This document shows positions 6,746 through 16,151 of a stretch of DNA of 64,000 nucleotides, piece after piece. The stretch covers positions 88,080 to 152,079 of the forward strand of contig FCNA01000028.1 of NCBI GenBank assembly GCA_900018345.1, read 5' to 3'. The translations under genes and the position numbers were made by a program. This DNA comes from Clostridiales bacterium CHKCI006. GTDB lineage: Bacteria; Bacillota_I; Bacilli_A; Erysipelotrichales; Coprobacillaceae. A model generated the notes under the pieces. That model ran no database searches, was not told the DNA's origin, and worked only from the letters and a program-made list of their open reading frames with translations. Within the stretch, counting starts at the first letter, position 1. Each line of letters opens with the position of its first letter.

Positions 6746-8911
6746 ATGAAGAACTTAGAACTATTTAATACTTTTGAAAAACAGAATTCCTTTTTTCAAA
6801 GCGAAATCGCACTGACCAGTGCCTTGACGACTTATTTACGCAAGATCGGTGATGGTTCTAAAGAAGATATCTACGCCCGACTGGAAGACCTGATTGAACT
6901 TGATTATGATGATTTTGTCCAATATTTTAGTGAACCGCGTCACCTGGCAAATCATGCAGTCGAAGAAACGGTCTATCAGGTCATCGCTGATAAACGGCTG
7001 CTTTCCATTCAGGAAGCTCAAAATGAAGTTCATCACTATGGCTACCTCTTAGATATCTTAGAAAAAAGTTCGCGTCTCGCTGCTCTGCAAACTGCCAGCG
7101 AACTATCAGACAAGATCAGTGATCCAGAGACCTTTGCCAAGCTTCTTGCGAAATACATGGTCTATCATGGCATTACCAAAAAGGATCTCACTAAAAGGAT
7201 CCCGGCTGTCTATCCTCAGCTCTGTGAAATGATCGATCATCGTCAGGATCCTGACTCCCTTCATACCATCAATGATGAGCTGATGGCTTATGAACGCATG
7301 CAAAAACAATATGAAGATCATAAAATTCTATCCCGTCTTTTACAGAAAGCACAACGCAAATTCCGTCATATCCAAAAACGACGGATGGATGCCCAGGATA
7401 AAATGAACTGCCTGCTGCTCTTGGAAAAATCATTAAAAGACAAGATGCAATCCTTCCAGCCTTTATCCGCACCAAGCAAGGAAGCTTTTGATCATTATTT
7501 TGATACGCTCCAGCAGGAAGTCATCCGTCTCTCCCAGATTCCAGATGTCCGCATTGAACCAGAAAAGCCAGAAAAACCACCGGTGTCTGATCAGGATGTG
7601 CAGCTGATCGAACGCTTCTACACGGATCATCATCTCGCTTTTAAAAAGAATCAGCTGATGGATGAATTGAGCGAATTCCCTGAGCTCCCTGTTTATTTTC
7701 AACGCTATGAGGGGATTCTTTCAATCCAGGAAACAGAAGAAAAATTGAAGGCTCTGGATGAACTGGAAAGTGATATCAACGAGGACAATCATAAAAAAAC
7801 AGACGGTCTCGTGCGCCTGACCCAGATACTTAAGCAATATCATACCGAACTACTTGAAGCAATGACGCCACCAGAACCAGCTAAACCTGAAAAAATGTCG
7901 GAACCTGTCGTTATCCCTGTTAAAGAATCGAGTGATCAGTTCCTAAAGATCGGTAAGTTCTTGGTCGTTAAAGGCAGTGATTCCCCTAACCCACTCAATA
8001 TTTCTCAGTTAGCTAAACTGCTCTCTGACGACAGTCAAGATAAGATTGGGCTATTAGAGAAACTGATCTTTCAGATCGGCTATGACAAAGTACATGCCTA
8101 CTTATCCAAACATCCCCACATCCACATTTATGACCTGGAATCCATCATCAAGACAGATCGCCAGCTGCGCTTCGAATACCAGAAACGCTTAGAAGAGATT
8201 GAGATGTATTTTCGTTCCAGTCTCACTTATTATCTCACGAATAAATATGACAAAAAATATAAAATGGCCTATCACGATGGCTATTTCTACTATCGCGCTT
8301 ATCTGGATAAATCCCTATTCAACGATAAAGAAGAACATTACAACCTCATTAGTCAACTCAACGACCGGATTGATAATGAACTCAAGAATAATCAGCAAGT
8401 GACCGAAGAATATCGCCAATACCGTTATTCATTAAACTTTGCGACTGCAGCCGGTATCATGCCCTTTGGCTGGGTACTCAACCTCTTCCAGACCCTTAAT
8501 TTACCTGACCGCGTCTCTTATTTAGCCCGTTATTTCCAAGGCCTTTCTGTCCAGACCTTCTATGCCTGGATGATCAGTTTAAATAATCTGCGTAATCGTT
8601 GTGCCCACTATCAAAGTCTCTATCGCCTCTCTTCTTTTAAAGAACTGCGTCCTATCATGACCAAAGATAAAGATGCGAACAACCAGGATCGCCAGCATAA
8701 GAGCACGACCCTCTTCTACTACACCCTGATCATGATCAGACTTTGTCCGGATATCTTAAGTGCTGAAGATTTTATTGATTCACTCACGATTCTTTTCCGC
8801 AAAGCACATCGCGAGAATTATACCTTCGACTTAGAAAAAGATTATAGTTTTCCAGCCAATTGGCAGCATATTTTAGAAGTCGAAAAAAGCGCCCGGATAG
8901 GCGCTATGTAA
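6746..8911 (+). CDS. Large HEPN/Abi-like protein with helical N-terminal extension, candidate phage-defence RNase
   Basis: 721 residues from the ATG at 6746; AGGAGG at 6731-6736 fits this start and excludes the in-frame TTG at 6737. The C-terminal part (about 415-721) resembles the Abi_2/AbiD-AbiF family: a helix TDRQLRFEYQKRLEEIEMYF, then RNRCAH at 616-621, which satisfies the HEPN ribonuclease motif R-x4-H. The N-terminal 400 residues are highly charged, mostly alpha-helical and coiled-coil-like, with no recognised domain. Standard Abi_2 proteins are about 300-400 residues, so this is an enlarged version. It stands alone, opposite in strand to its housekeeping neighbours, between an AT-rich promoter region and a strong terminator, as an inserted defence gene would. 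Family link is by motif reading; phage defence is inference. Confidence 0.7.
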   Translation: MKNLELFNTFEKQNSFFQSEIALTSALTTYLRKIGDGSKEDIYARLEDLIELDYDDFVQYFSEPRHLANHAVEETVYQVIADKRLLSIQEAQNEVHHYGYLLDILEKSSRLAALQTASELSDKISDPETFAKLLAKYMVYHGITKKDLTKRIPAVYPQLCEMIDHRQDPDSLHTINDELMAYERMQKQYEDHKILSRLLQKAQRKFRHIQKRRMDAQDKMNCLLLLEKSLKDKMQSFQPLSAPSKEAFDHYFDTLQQEVIRLSQIPDVRIEPEKPEKPPVSDQDVQLIERFYTDHHLAFKKNQLMDELSEFPELPVYFQRYEGILSIQETEEKLKALDELESDINEDNHKKTDGLVRLTQILKQYHTELLEAMTPPEPAKPEKMSEPVVIPVKESSDQFLKIGKFLVVKGSDSPNPLNISQLAKLLSDDSQDKIGLLEKLIFQIGYDKVHAYLSKHPHIHIYDLESIIKTDRQLRFEYQKRLEEIEMYFRSSLTYYLTNKYDKKYKMAYHDGYFYYRAYLDKSLFNDKEEHYNLISQLNDRIDNELKNNQQVTEEYRQYRYSLNFATAAGIMPFGWVLNLFQTLNLPDRVSYLARYFQGLSVQTFYAWMISLNNLRNRCAHYQSLYRLSSFKELRPIMTKDKDANNQDRQHKSTTLFYYTLIMIRLCPDILSAEDFIDSLTILFRKAHRENYTFDLEKDYSFPANWQHILEVEKSARIGAM

Positions 8912-8933
8912 AGGTGGGAGTACCCACCTTTTT
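8910..8933. terminator. Bidirectional terminator between the HEPN/Abi gene and relA
   Basis: Perfect 9-bp stem AAAGGTGGG/CCCACCTTT with an AGTA loop at 8910-8931, T-rich on both sides. It overlaps the stop codon of the HEPN/Abi gene and touches the relA stop. Confidence 0.85.
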
Positions 8934-11157
8934 AATGAATCAAACGATCAATTTCATAAAGGCCCTGAACCTTCAGCAGGTTCGCTTTTGCCTGGTCAAG
9001 CTGTCCAGCATTTTCAACTGAAATCTTCAAATCAATTTTCGCTTTGCCATCGGTTGCATCCCCGTGGATCTTCAGAATATTGATCTTCATGGAACCTAGA
9101 ACAGTAATCACATCCGTCAAGAGATTCGGACGATCATAACCCCGGATCTGTAAATCCACTTCGTAATGTTTAGACTGCAGGCTTGGCCAATCCCAATAGA
9201 CCTCGATCAGACGTTTTTTCGCCTCATCGCTTTGGACATTCGGACAATCTTTACGATGGACCTTGATGCCCTGTCCCTGCGACACAAAACCAACGATCTC
9301 ATCACCAGGAATCGGATTACAACATTTACTTAATTGAATACGCATCCCACGGATGCCCTGTACTGCGACACCAGAACTACTGGATTTACGCTGACGTTCA
9401 ATGGCATCATTGTTTTTCTGCATGATCTTATTGAGATTATCGAAGAAAGACTTTTTATTGGGAATCACCTTTTCTAACACAGCTGCAGCTGTGATATTCT
9501 TTCGTCCGATCAGATACAATAGATCATCGAAATTATTTGCCCCAAAGGAAGCCACGACACTATCATAAGTCTTTGCTTCCAGATAGACCTTTTCATCCAG
9601 ATCATGACGTCGTCTGATCTCATCACGCAAAAGCTTACGTCCTTCATCAATCTGGATTTTTTTGTTTTCTTCTTCTTTTTTTGCTAAAAACTGACGAATT
9701 TTGTTACGCGCCCCAGCCGTTCTGACAATCTTGAGCCAGTCTTCACTAGGTCCCGGTGAATTATTAGAGGTCTTGATTTCCACTAAGTCACCGGTTTTTA
9801 AACGGGTATCAATCGGTACCATAATGTTGTTGACAAAGGCACCTGTCATATGGTGACCGACTTCGGTATGAATACGATAGGCAAAGTCAATAGGCGTTGC
9901 CCCATTGGGCAGTTCAATGATCTTGCCTTTAGGGGAAAGCACATAAACATTGGCTTCGAAAATATCGCGGTTGATCGCATTGTAATATTCTTTCGCATCG
10001 GTATTCTGGATATCATCGGATAGAGAGATAAAATCGCGCAGCCACTGCAGCTTCTCTCCAATCTCCTTTTGCTCATTGCGACTGGAATACCCCTTGTTTT
10101 CCTTATAGCGCCAGTGCGCTGCAACGCCTCGTTCGGCAATCTGGTCCATCTCCTCGGTACGGATCTGAATTTCGAAGATCAGACCGTCCACACCGATGAC
10201 CGCCGTATGCAAGGATTGATACATATTCGGTTTAGGCATGGCGATATAATCTTTAAAACGACCTGGTAATGGACGATAGTGATCATGGATGATCCCTAAG
10301 ATCTCATAGCACTGCAGTTTGGTCTGAGTAATGATCCTTAACGCATTAAGATCGTATAGCTCATCAAAGCGTTTGCCTTTGATGACCATCTTCTTGTAGA
10401 TACTGTAAATATGCTTAGCACGTCCCAGGATTCGAAATGGCATATGGCTCTGTTCAAGCAAATGACGAATTTCTTCCATCATCTTGTCCACAGCCGCTTT
10501 ACGTTCGGCGCGTTTACGTTCCAGCAAAGCCGCAATGTCCTGATAGGCCTGTGGTTCAGTGTACATCAGACTCAGATCCTCAAGCTCTATACGAATATCA
10601 TTGATACCCAAACGATGTGCAATCGGTGAATAAACCTCTAAGGTCTCCGTTGCAATTCGTTTTTGCTTTTCCGGCGGCATATATTTCAGTGTTCGCATAT
10701 TATGCAGCCGATCCGCTAATTTGATCAGGATCACACGTATATCCTTCGCCATCGCAATATAGATCTTACGGTGGTTCTCGGCATAAAAGTCTGACCGATC
10801 TTTAAAAGGCATTTTTGAGATCTTGGTTACCCCTTCAACCAATGAAGTAATCTCCTCGCCAAAGCGTTCGACCATCTCATCATGAGGAACCTCACAGTCT
10901 TCCATCACATCATGTAACAGCCCTGCCGTAATGGTGACCGGCCCTGTCTGCAGTGTTGCCAAAATATAGGCAACCCAGATCAGATGGATAGTATAAGGCT
11001 CTCCGCTGCGTCGTTTTTGACCAGCATGTTTGACCATCACATACTCATAAGCATTCTTGATCATCTGGATACTGTCCGGATTTTTAATATACTGACCTGC
11101 CAGTTCCAGCACGTCCTCAATCGTCACTTGATCCTTCGCTGTTTTAATCTCAGTCAT
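8932..11157 (-). CDS. relA: Bifunctional (p)ppGpp synthetase/hydrolase (RSH family)
   Basis: 741 residues from the ATG at 11157 (GGGGTG upstream). Domains in order: HD hydrolase with LLHDVMEDC (about 80-88), synthetase domain with YDLNALRIITQT and YIAMPKPNMYQSLHTAV, TGS domain with LPNGATPIDFAYRIHTEVG, a zinc-finger/helical region with LSKCCNPIPGDEIVG, and a C-terminal ACT domain. Both catalytic domains look intact, so it should make and degrade (p)ppGpp in the stringent response. It follows apt by 30 bp; apt-relA coupling next to recJ is conserved in Bacillota. Confidence 0.95.
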   Translation of the reverse strand: MTEIKTAKDQVTIEDVLELAGQYIKNPDSIQMIKNAYEYVMVKHAGQKRRSGEPYTIHLIWVAYILATLQTGPVTITAGLLHDVMEDCEVPHDEMVERFGEEITSLVEGVTKISKMPFKDRSDFYAENHRKIYIAMAKDIRVILIKLADRLHNMRTLKYMPPEKQKRIATETLEVYSPIAHRLGINDIRIELEDLSLMYTEPQAYQDIAALLERKRAERKAAVDKMMEEIRHLLEQSHMPFRILGRAKHIYSIYKKMVIKGKRFDELYDLNALRIITQTKLQCYEILGIIHDHYRPLPGRFKDYIAMPKPNMYQSLHTAVIGVDGLIFEIQIRTEEMDQIAERGVAAHWRYKENKGYSSRNEQKEIGEKLQWLRDFISLSDDIQNTDAKEYYNAINRDIFEANVYVLSPKGKIIELPNGATPIDFAYRIHTEVGHHMTGAFVNNIMVPIDTRLKTGDLVEIKTSNNSPGPSEDWLKIVRTAGARNKIRQFLAKKEEENKKIQIDEGRKLLRDEIRRRHDLDEKVYLEAKTYDSVVASFGANNFDDLLYLIGRKNITAAAVLEKVIPNKKSFFDNLNKIMQKNNDAIERQRKSSSSGVAVQGIRGMRIQLSKCCNPIPGDEIVGFVSQGQGIKVHRKDCPNVQSDEAKKRLIEVYWDWPSLQSKHYEVDLQIRGYDRPNLLTDVITVLGSMKINILKIHGDATDGKAKIDLKISVENAGQLDQAKANLLKVQGLYEIDRLIH

Positions 11158-11187
11158 TTTATCACCCCTCACCTGACCGATTTATGT

Positions 11188-11700
11188 TTAATAATGCATC
11201 AGGCTCATGACCTCATAATCATGAAGCAACTCGCGCCCTTTTAAAGCGTCAAGTTCAATCACAAAAGCCATACCGGCAACAACCGCCCCTAAGCTTTCAA
11301 CCAGCTTTGCACCAGCCTGAATGGTTCCGCCTGTCGCTAACAGATCATCGATCAAAACGACCCGCTGACCTGGTTTTAAAGCATCCTTATGCATGTGAAG
11401 GATATTGCTTCCATACTCTAAATCATATGAAACACTGATCGTTTCGCGTGGGAGCTTGCCCGGTTTTCGGATCGGAACAAACCCAATATTCAAAGCATAG
11501 GCCGTTGGGCAGCCGAAGAGAAAGCCTCTGGCTTCCGGACCCACGATCACATCAGCCTGCACTTTGCGGGCAAAATCGCATAATGCATCAATGGTATATT
11601 GATAAGCCTCACTATCCTGTAGAAGTGGCGTGACATCACGAAAGATCACACCCTCACTTGGAAAGTCAGGAATGTCTTTGACAAATTTTTTTAAATCCAT
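11188..11700 (-). CDS. apt: Adenine phosphoribosyltransferase
   Basis: 170 residues, the usual size. The PRPP-binding motif is [13 protein letters not shown] (about 120-132), and the N-terminal [18 protein letters not shown] block is typical of Apt. Converts adenine plus PRPP to AMP in purine salvage. AGGAGGATGATAAT precedes the ATG. Transcribed from its own promoter together with relA; Apt and RelA both touch the purine nucleotide pool. Confidence 0.96.
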   Translation of the reverse strand: MDLKKFVKDIPDFPSEGVIFRDVTPLLQDSEAYQYTIDALCDFARKVQADVIVGPEARGFLFGCPTAYALNIGFVPIRKPGKLPRETISVSYDLEYGSNILHMHKDALKPGQRVVLIDDLLATGGTIQAGAKLVESLGAVVAGMAFVIELDALKGRELLHDYEVMSLMHY

Positions 11701-11723
11701 ATTATCATCCTCCTAATATGATT

Positions 11724-11752
11724 ATTATACCAAAAAGACGACATCTTTCCAA
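11724..11752 (-). promoter_or_regulatory. apt-relA promoter
   Basis: Minus-strand -35 TTGGAA (11747-11752), 17-bp spacer, -10 TATAAT (11724-11729) preceded by TGG, an extended -10. Confidence 0.75.
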
Positions 11753-11759
11753 TCACATT

Positions 11760-13394
11760 TCAGCGCAAATCCTGAAGAATCAGCTGAATGTTTTCGAAAT
11801 TTCGAAATTGATTGATGGAAATCTGACCAAAGAGCTCAAAATGCTGCTGCTGACTGATCTGGTTATAGACCTCTCCGTGATTAAACCAGAGACAGCTTAG
11901 ACGCGCATGACTGAGTTCAAAAGTCAATTTGAGATGTTTTTTATCGGAAAGTGTTTCGATTTTTATAGGATGAGACAGGCGCATTGCGAAGGTTGGTTCT
12001 TCGTTGCCCTGCCCAAATGGTTGGAGGGCCTCTAATCCGCGAACATTCTCTAAGCTGATATCACGATCCTCCAGCAAAATGGCATGACTCTTTTCAACAA
12101 AGAGATCCGGTGTGCGAATATCATCAATATAGGCTTTCACATGTGTCTCAAAATCGTTCAGTTTAGCCAATTCCAGAGAAAATCCGCCGGCCAGTTCATG
12201 ACCACCATAAACCAGCAGATCATCCTTATTTTTCTTCAAAAGGTCATAGAGGTTGATCCCGGCGATGCTTCTGGCACTGCCTTTCAGAATGCCTTTTTCT
12301 TCATCGAGGTGCATCACGAAACTAGGTCGATAATAGGTTTTCGTCAATTTGCCTGCAACTAGACCAATCAATCCCTCATGAAAATCCTTATCATAACAGA
12401 AAAGGACATCCTCATCCGTGTTCATATTTGTGGTAGCCAGCGCATATTGTGAAGTAGTCAGTTTCTGTCTGGACTGATTGATCTTCGTGGCAAGACTCGC
12501 AAACTGCATTTTGAATTCTCTTTCCTTGGCATCATGCGCGATGGCATGGCGGAAATAAGTGACACATTTGGATGGATTGAGTCCGTCAACCAGACGTCCG
12601 ATTGAATTGATCTTCGGCACAAGCGTAAATCCGATCGATGTCGTAGAATAGCGCTGATTTTCACCTAATAAGAGCTCAAAATTCAAATAACGTTTTTCCT
12701 GCATCACGCTTAAGGCACACTTGACCAGCGTCCGATTTTCATCAACCATCGGCATCACATCGCTGATGGTTGAGATGGCCGCTAAGCAATGAAAATAGGC
12801 ATCCTGCGAACCAATGAGCGCACACCCCAACTTACAAGCCAGAAAACCGCCAGAAATCCCTTTGAAAGGATAATCCGGTGAGAGTCCGGTATGCAAGATG
12901 GCATAGGCTTCGGGCAGCTTGCTGCCTATCTCATGATGATCGGTGATAATGACATCCATGCCAAGTCGTTTGGCTTCTTCACAGGCTTCAAAAGCACTGA
13001 TTCCATTATCAACCGTGATGATCAGCGTATAGCCCTTTTCATGCATCTGGCGCACCCGTGCAACACTCAGACCATAGCCATCGACAAAGCGGTTAGGAAT
13101 ATGAAACCCGACCTTGAGATGACGGCGTTCAAACGCGCTGACAAGAATACTGGTCGCCATGATCCCATCACAGTCATAGTCTCCATACACCACTACTTTT
13201 TCCTGTGTGAAAATGGCCTTTTCCAGGCGTTCGAGCACTTTCTTCGCATCTTTGAGCAATCCATAATCATGTAAAGGTGTTTTGCCAGGATCCTGATTCT
13301 CTCTGAAATCCAGCACCTTACCAACGATCGTTCCCACCTGCAGACGCTGCATGATTTCAAGATATCGCTGACTTTCTAAAATTTGCCACTCCAT
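11760..13394 (-). CDS. recJ: Single-stranded-DNA-specific exonuclease RecJ
   Basis: 544 residues. DHH phosphoesterase motifs are visible: YGDYDCDGIMA (about 70-80), ITVDNGIS, ITDHHEIGS (about 149), and the DHHA1 domain with YGGHELAGGFSL. The C-terminal OB-like region (HPIKIETLSDKKHLKLTFE) is present. Degrades ssDNA 5'-3' in recombination and mismatch repair. Slightly shorter than many RecJ proteins and without the long C-terminal extension of Bacillus. GGGGGAAG precedes the ATG. A terminator hairpin separates it from the upstream comN-like gene. Confidence 0.93.
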   Translation of the reverse strand: MEWQILESQRYLEIMQRLQVGTIVGKVLDFRENQDPGKTPLHDYGLLKDAKKVLERLEKAIFTQEKVVVYGDYDCDGIMATSILVSAFERRHLKVGFHIPNRFVDGYGLSVARVRQMHEKGYTLIITVDNGISAFEACEEAKRLGMDVIITDHHEIGSKLPEAYAILHTGLSPDYPFKGISGGFLACKLGCALIGSQDAYFHCLAAISTISDVMPMVDENRTLVKCALSVMQEKRYLNFELLLGENQRYSTTSIGFTLVPKINSIGRLVDGLNPSKCVTYFRHAIAHDAKEREFKMQFASLATKINQSRQKLTTSQYALATTNMNTDEDVLFCYDKDFHEGLIGLVAGKLTKTYYRPSFVMHLDEEKGILKGSARSIAGINLYDLLKKNKDDLLVYGGHELAGGFSLELAKLNDFETHVKAYIDDIRTPDLFVEKSHAILLEDRDISLENVRGLEALQPFGQGNEEPTFAMRLSHPIKIETLSDKKHLKLTFELSHARLSCLWFNHGEVYNQISQQQHFELFGQISINQFRNFENIQLILQDLR

Positions 13395-13416
13395 TTTGCT
13401 TCCCCCTAAATAGAAA

Positions 13417-13438
13417 AAAAACTGCTTAGCGCAGTTTT
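13417..13438 (-). terminator. Terminator after the comN-like gene
   Basis: Minus-strand stem AAAACTGC/GCAGTTTT around a 5-nt loop, followed by T8-like tract, overlapping the comN-like stop codon and lying 23 bp before the recJ start. It could act as an attenuator for recJ. Confidence 0.75.
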
Positions 13439-13727
13439 ATCTCGAAATTAAATCACTAAAATCCTCAATGCGCAAACTCGCAGCATTTTTGATTCCTTCA
13501 TTGCGCAAATAATCAAAGACCTGACTGGCTGTCACATCAAAAATATCATTGACGATATCACAAGTGACTAATTTATCACGTCTTTTCCATTTCACATTAA
13601 AAAGATAATCCAATAAATTATCTTTTGTGATCGATCTTAAATTGTGTTCTCTAAAATCTTTCATTTTTAAGATCAGCATCATTTCCAGTTCAGATCTTAA
13701 AACCCCATCCAACATTTCTGGTTTCAT
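13437..13727 (-). CDS. ComN-like post-transcriptional regulator family protein
   Basis: 96 residues, acidic-basic helical protein with no membrane segment. The central segment LLDYLFNVKWKRRDK and its size resemble the ComN (YrzD) family, which in B. subtilis affects comE mRNA and binds DivIVA. Position agrees: in B. subtilis comN lies between recJ/secDF and spoVB, and here it lies between recJ and a SpoVB-like flippase. GGAGTG precedes the ATG. Assignment rests on weak sequence memory plus strong synteny, so the symbol is left blank. Confidence 0.6.
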   Translation of the reverse strand: MKPEMLDGVLRSELEMMLILKMKDFREHNLRSITKDNLLDYLFNVKWKRRDKLVTCDIVNDIFDVTASQVFDYLRNEGIKNAASLRIEDFSDLISR

Positions 13728-13796
13728 ACTACGCTCACTCCATTTTTTCTATTTCTATATTATAAATGAATTTGCGTCATAAAGGAAGTGATTTTA

Positions 13797-15098
13797 ATGA
13801 AAAAAAAGATTTTTCGATCTTTTGCGACGTTGCTGGGACTGACCTGTACAGCCAAACTGTTCAGCGTGCTCTGTCGGGTCATTCTTGCCCGCACGCTTTC
13901 GAGCGAGGGCTACGGATTATATATGTTGGTGCTGCCGACACTGGGCTTCTGTCTGACGCTGGCTCAAATGGGCATCCCAAGTGCTGTCTTTCGCCTGAGC
14001 TCTGATCCGCATTATCAGCCTAAACGAGTCCTTAAAAAAGCATTGAGCCTTAGTTTGGTCATTAGTCTCACGATTGCCTTTCTCTTGGCCCTGCTGGCGC
14101 CTATCATCGCCAATACGCTCTTCAGACAGCCTGAAGCGACCGGTGCCCTTTATGCGATTGCCCTCTTTATTCCGCTGGCAAGTACGAACAACACACTGCG
14201 CAGCTATTATCTGGGTCAGGAAAAGATCGTTCCGCCCGGCCTCTCCCAGATCATCGAAGAAGTGATGCGCATTGCTGTCATGCTGACTTGCTTTCTTTGC
14301 TTCTCTCATTTAAGTCTGGCCCATCAGATAACCCTGGCCTATTTAGCCATGTGTGCAGGAGAACTGGCAAGCTTTCTATTGCTGGTGATTTTTGATCATC
14401 GTTATGTTTCCAGAAGTGCTACATCCATCGATTTCTACGATGAACTCATGTCCAGAGACATTTTCGCCATCAGCCTGCCGGTGACCGCCAGCCAGCTGCT
14501 CCATTCTTTGTCTAACTTTTTAGAACCGTTGATCCTGACCAGTTTGCTTCTCTGTTTAGGCTATTCAAGCGAATGGATCAGTACCCAGTATGGGATCGTC
14601 AACGGTTATGCACTGGGCATGCTGATGATTCCGACCTTTCTGACAACCATCATCTATCGACTGGCACTGCCCAAATTAACCAAAACCATTACAACCGGCG
14701 AGATGGAAGCCGCTCAAAAGACCCTGATCATGGCGGTACTTGGTTGTCTAGCCTTAGGCCTTCCTTTCACTCTGCTTTTCTTCTTTGCTCCTGAATTCTG
14801 TCTGCAGCTTTTCTACGGTACCACGCAAGGAGCCTCGATCTTACGTTATTTGGCCATCCCCTTTCTCATCTATTATATGCAGACCCCCCTGGCCTGTGCC
14901 TTACAGGCCCTTTGCAAAAATAAGACCCAGTTAGCTATCTGCTGTATCGAATGTCTTGTCAGCATCAGTGTCCTTTATCTTGCTATTCCTTATTTCCAGG
15001 CAGTCAGCGTCGCTATTTCCCTGCTCGCTGGTTTACTGGCAAATACCCTCTTGTCTTTCATTCTGGTCTTCTACTATCTATTTTGGAAGAAAAAATAA
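13797..15098 (+). CDS. Polysaccharide/lipid flippase, SpoVB-like (MOP superfamily)
   Basis: 433 residues from the ATG at 13797 (AAGGAAG upstream; an in-frame GTG at 13788 lies within the ribosome-binding site). About 12-14 hydrophobic helices fill the protein, and the N-terminus AKLFSVLCRVILARTLSSEG is typical of Wzx/SpoVB/MurJ-type flippases (RILGAEGYG-like motif). Probably moves an undecaprenyl-linked glycan precursor across the membrane. Synteny with spoVB next to comN and yrbG supports the family. It runs against its neighbours, and its 3' end overlaps the convergent DUF421 gene by 21 bp. Confidence 0.85.
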   Translation: MKKKIFRSFATLLGLTCTAKLFSVLCRVILARTLSSEGYGLYMLVLPTLGFCLTLAQMGIPSAVFRLSSDPHYQPKRVLKKALSLSLVISLTIAFLLALLAPIIANTLFRQPEATGALYAIALFIPLASTNNTLRSYYLGQEKIVPPGLSQIIEEVMRIAVMLTCFLCFSHLSLAHQITLAYLAMCAGELASFLLLVIFDHRYVSRSATSIDFYDELMSRDIFAISLPVTASQLLHSLSNFLEPLILTSLLLCLGYSSEWISTQYGIVNGYALGMLMIPTFLTTIIYRLALPKLTKTITTGEMEAAQKTLIMAVLGCLALGLPFTLLFFFAPEFCLQLFYGTTQGASILRYLAIPFLIYYMQTPLACALQALCKNKTQLAICCIECLVSISVLYLAIPYFQAVSVAISLLAGLLANTLLSFILVFYYLFWKKK

Positions 15099-15707
15099 GC
15101 GTTTCTTTTCAATCACACAATAAGCAATATCTCTGATGTCGGGAGCATGCTGACTGGCTAAACGCTTTTTCAACCAGTTTTCATCATAACCCAATGACGC
15201 TAAGACCTGGCCCATGATCTTACCATCTACAATGACCGGATCTAAAGACTCAACTTCAAGCCCTTGCCACTTGATGACAGATAACTGCCCATTAGGCTCC
15301 AGGATGGCAAAAGCCACCTCGGATAAACTGGCAATTCCCTGTTGTCTGAGATGCTGACATAACGAATCCATATCGTACCGCAGCTTTCGCATATTTTCGT
15401 AATTCAATTTGCCATCTGTCACGATATAGGTTGGTTTTCCTTCCAAAAGATCCCGCCACTTTTTGTTTTTTAAGGCAATCCAGGAACAAAAATAATCAAT
15501 GACAGCCAAAATTCCTGTAGCAATGACCCCGTTGATCAGTCCTTCGCCATTCTCAAAAGCAATGGCCATCAGATCGGCCACCAAAAGAAAAATGACCAAA
15601 TCAAAAATATTTAACTGACTGCATTCTTTTTTTCCTAAAAAACGTAAAAGAATGATCAGATAGAGATAACAGAACATACTCTTTAGCGCAACAAAAACAT
15701 AGTCCAT
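15078..15707 (-). CDS. DUF421 membrane protein (YrbG-like)
   Basis: 209 residues. Three transmembrane helices in the first 85 residues, then a cytoplasmic alpha/beta domain containing GKPTYIVTDGKLNYENM and EVAFAILEPNGQLSVIKW, the classical DUF421 signature of the YetF/YrbG/YkjA family. Function unknown in most bacteria. AGGAGAAAAGCT precedes the ATG. Synteny with spoVB-yrbG-yrzE of B. subtilis is preserved. Confidence 0.85.
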   Translation of the reverse strand: MDYVFVALKSMFCYLYLIILLRFLGKKECSQLNIFDLVIFLLVADLMAIAFENGEGLINGVIATGILAVIDYFCSWIALKNKKWRDLLEGKPTYIVTDGKLNYENMRKLRYDMDSLCQHLRQQGIASLSEVAFAILEPNGQLSVIKWQGLEVESLDPVIVDGKIMGQVLASLGYDENWLKKRLASQHAPDIRDIAYCVIEKKRLFFLPK

Positions 15708-15764
15708 AGCTTTTCTCCTTCTATTTTTAAATCAATGACATACACTATAACAGGAGGTTCTTTT

Positions 15765-16121
15765 ATGAAAGCAATCATTAAATTACCCGTTTTGACCCTG
15801 GGAATGATCCTGCTTAGCTACCTTATTTTTGCGGCCATTCTTGCAGGTATCGAATCCTTCGGGAATCTGTCATTATCATTATTTAGTATGCTCACTTTGG
15901 TTCTGAGCTATACGACGATGGTGCTTGCCGGACTGATTTTTTCCATCTATCTGAAGCCGCCTTATGCCTTGCAGATCGGACTTGTCATGATTGTTTATTT
16001 AGCGATTGCGCTGATCGTTGGCGGTTTTCAAGCACTGCCATATGCGGCGATACGCATGGCCGTATTTTGTTTAGTCACCATTCTTTTCCAATGGTGGAAA
16101 AAACGTATGAAAGAAAGCTGA
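15765..16121 (+). CDS. TIGR04086-like small membrane protein (YrzE-like)
   Basis: 118 residues from the ATG at 15765, which sits 8 bp after AGGAGG; the longer upstream frame is not needed. Four hydrophobic helices cover most of the length and a short basic tail (KKRMKES) ends it. Size, topology and position beside the YrbG-like gene match the YrzE/TIGR04086 family of unknown function. Confidence 0.7.
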   Translation: MKAIIKLPVLTLGMILLSYLIFAAILAGIESFGNLSLSLFSMLTLVLSYTTMVLAGLIFSIYLKPPYALQIGLVMIVYLAIALIVGGFQALPYAAIRMAVFCLVTILFQWWKKRMKES

Positions 16122-16151
16122 AACGGCTAGACTAGAAGAGGTGAAGAAAAG

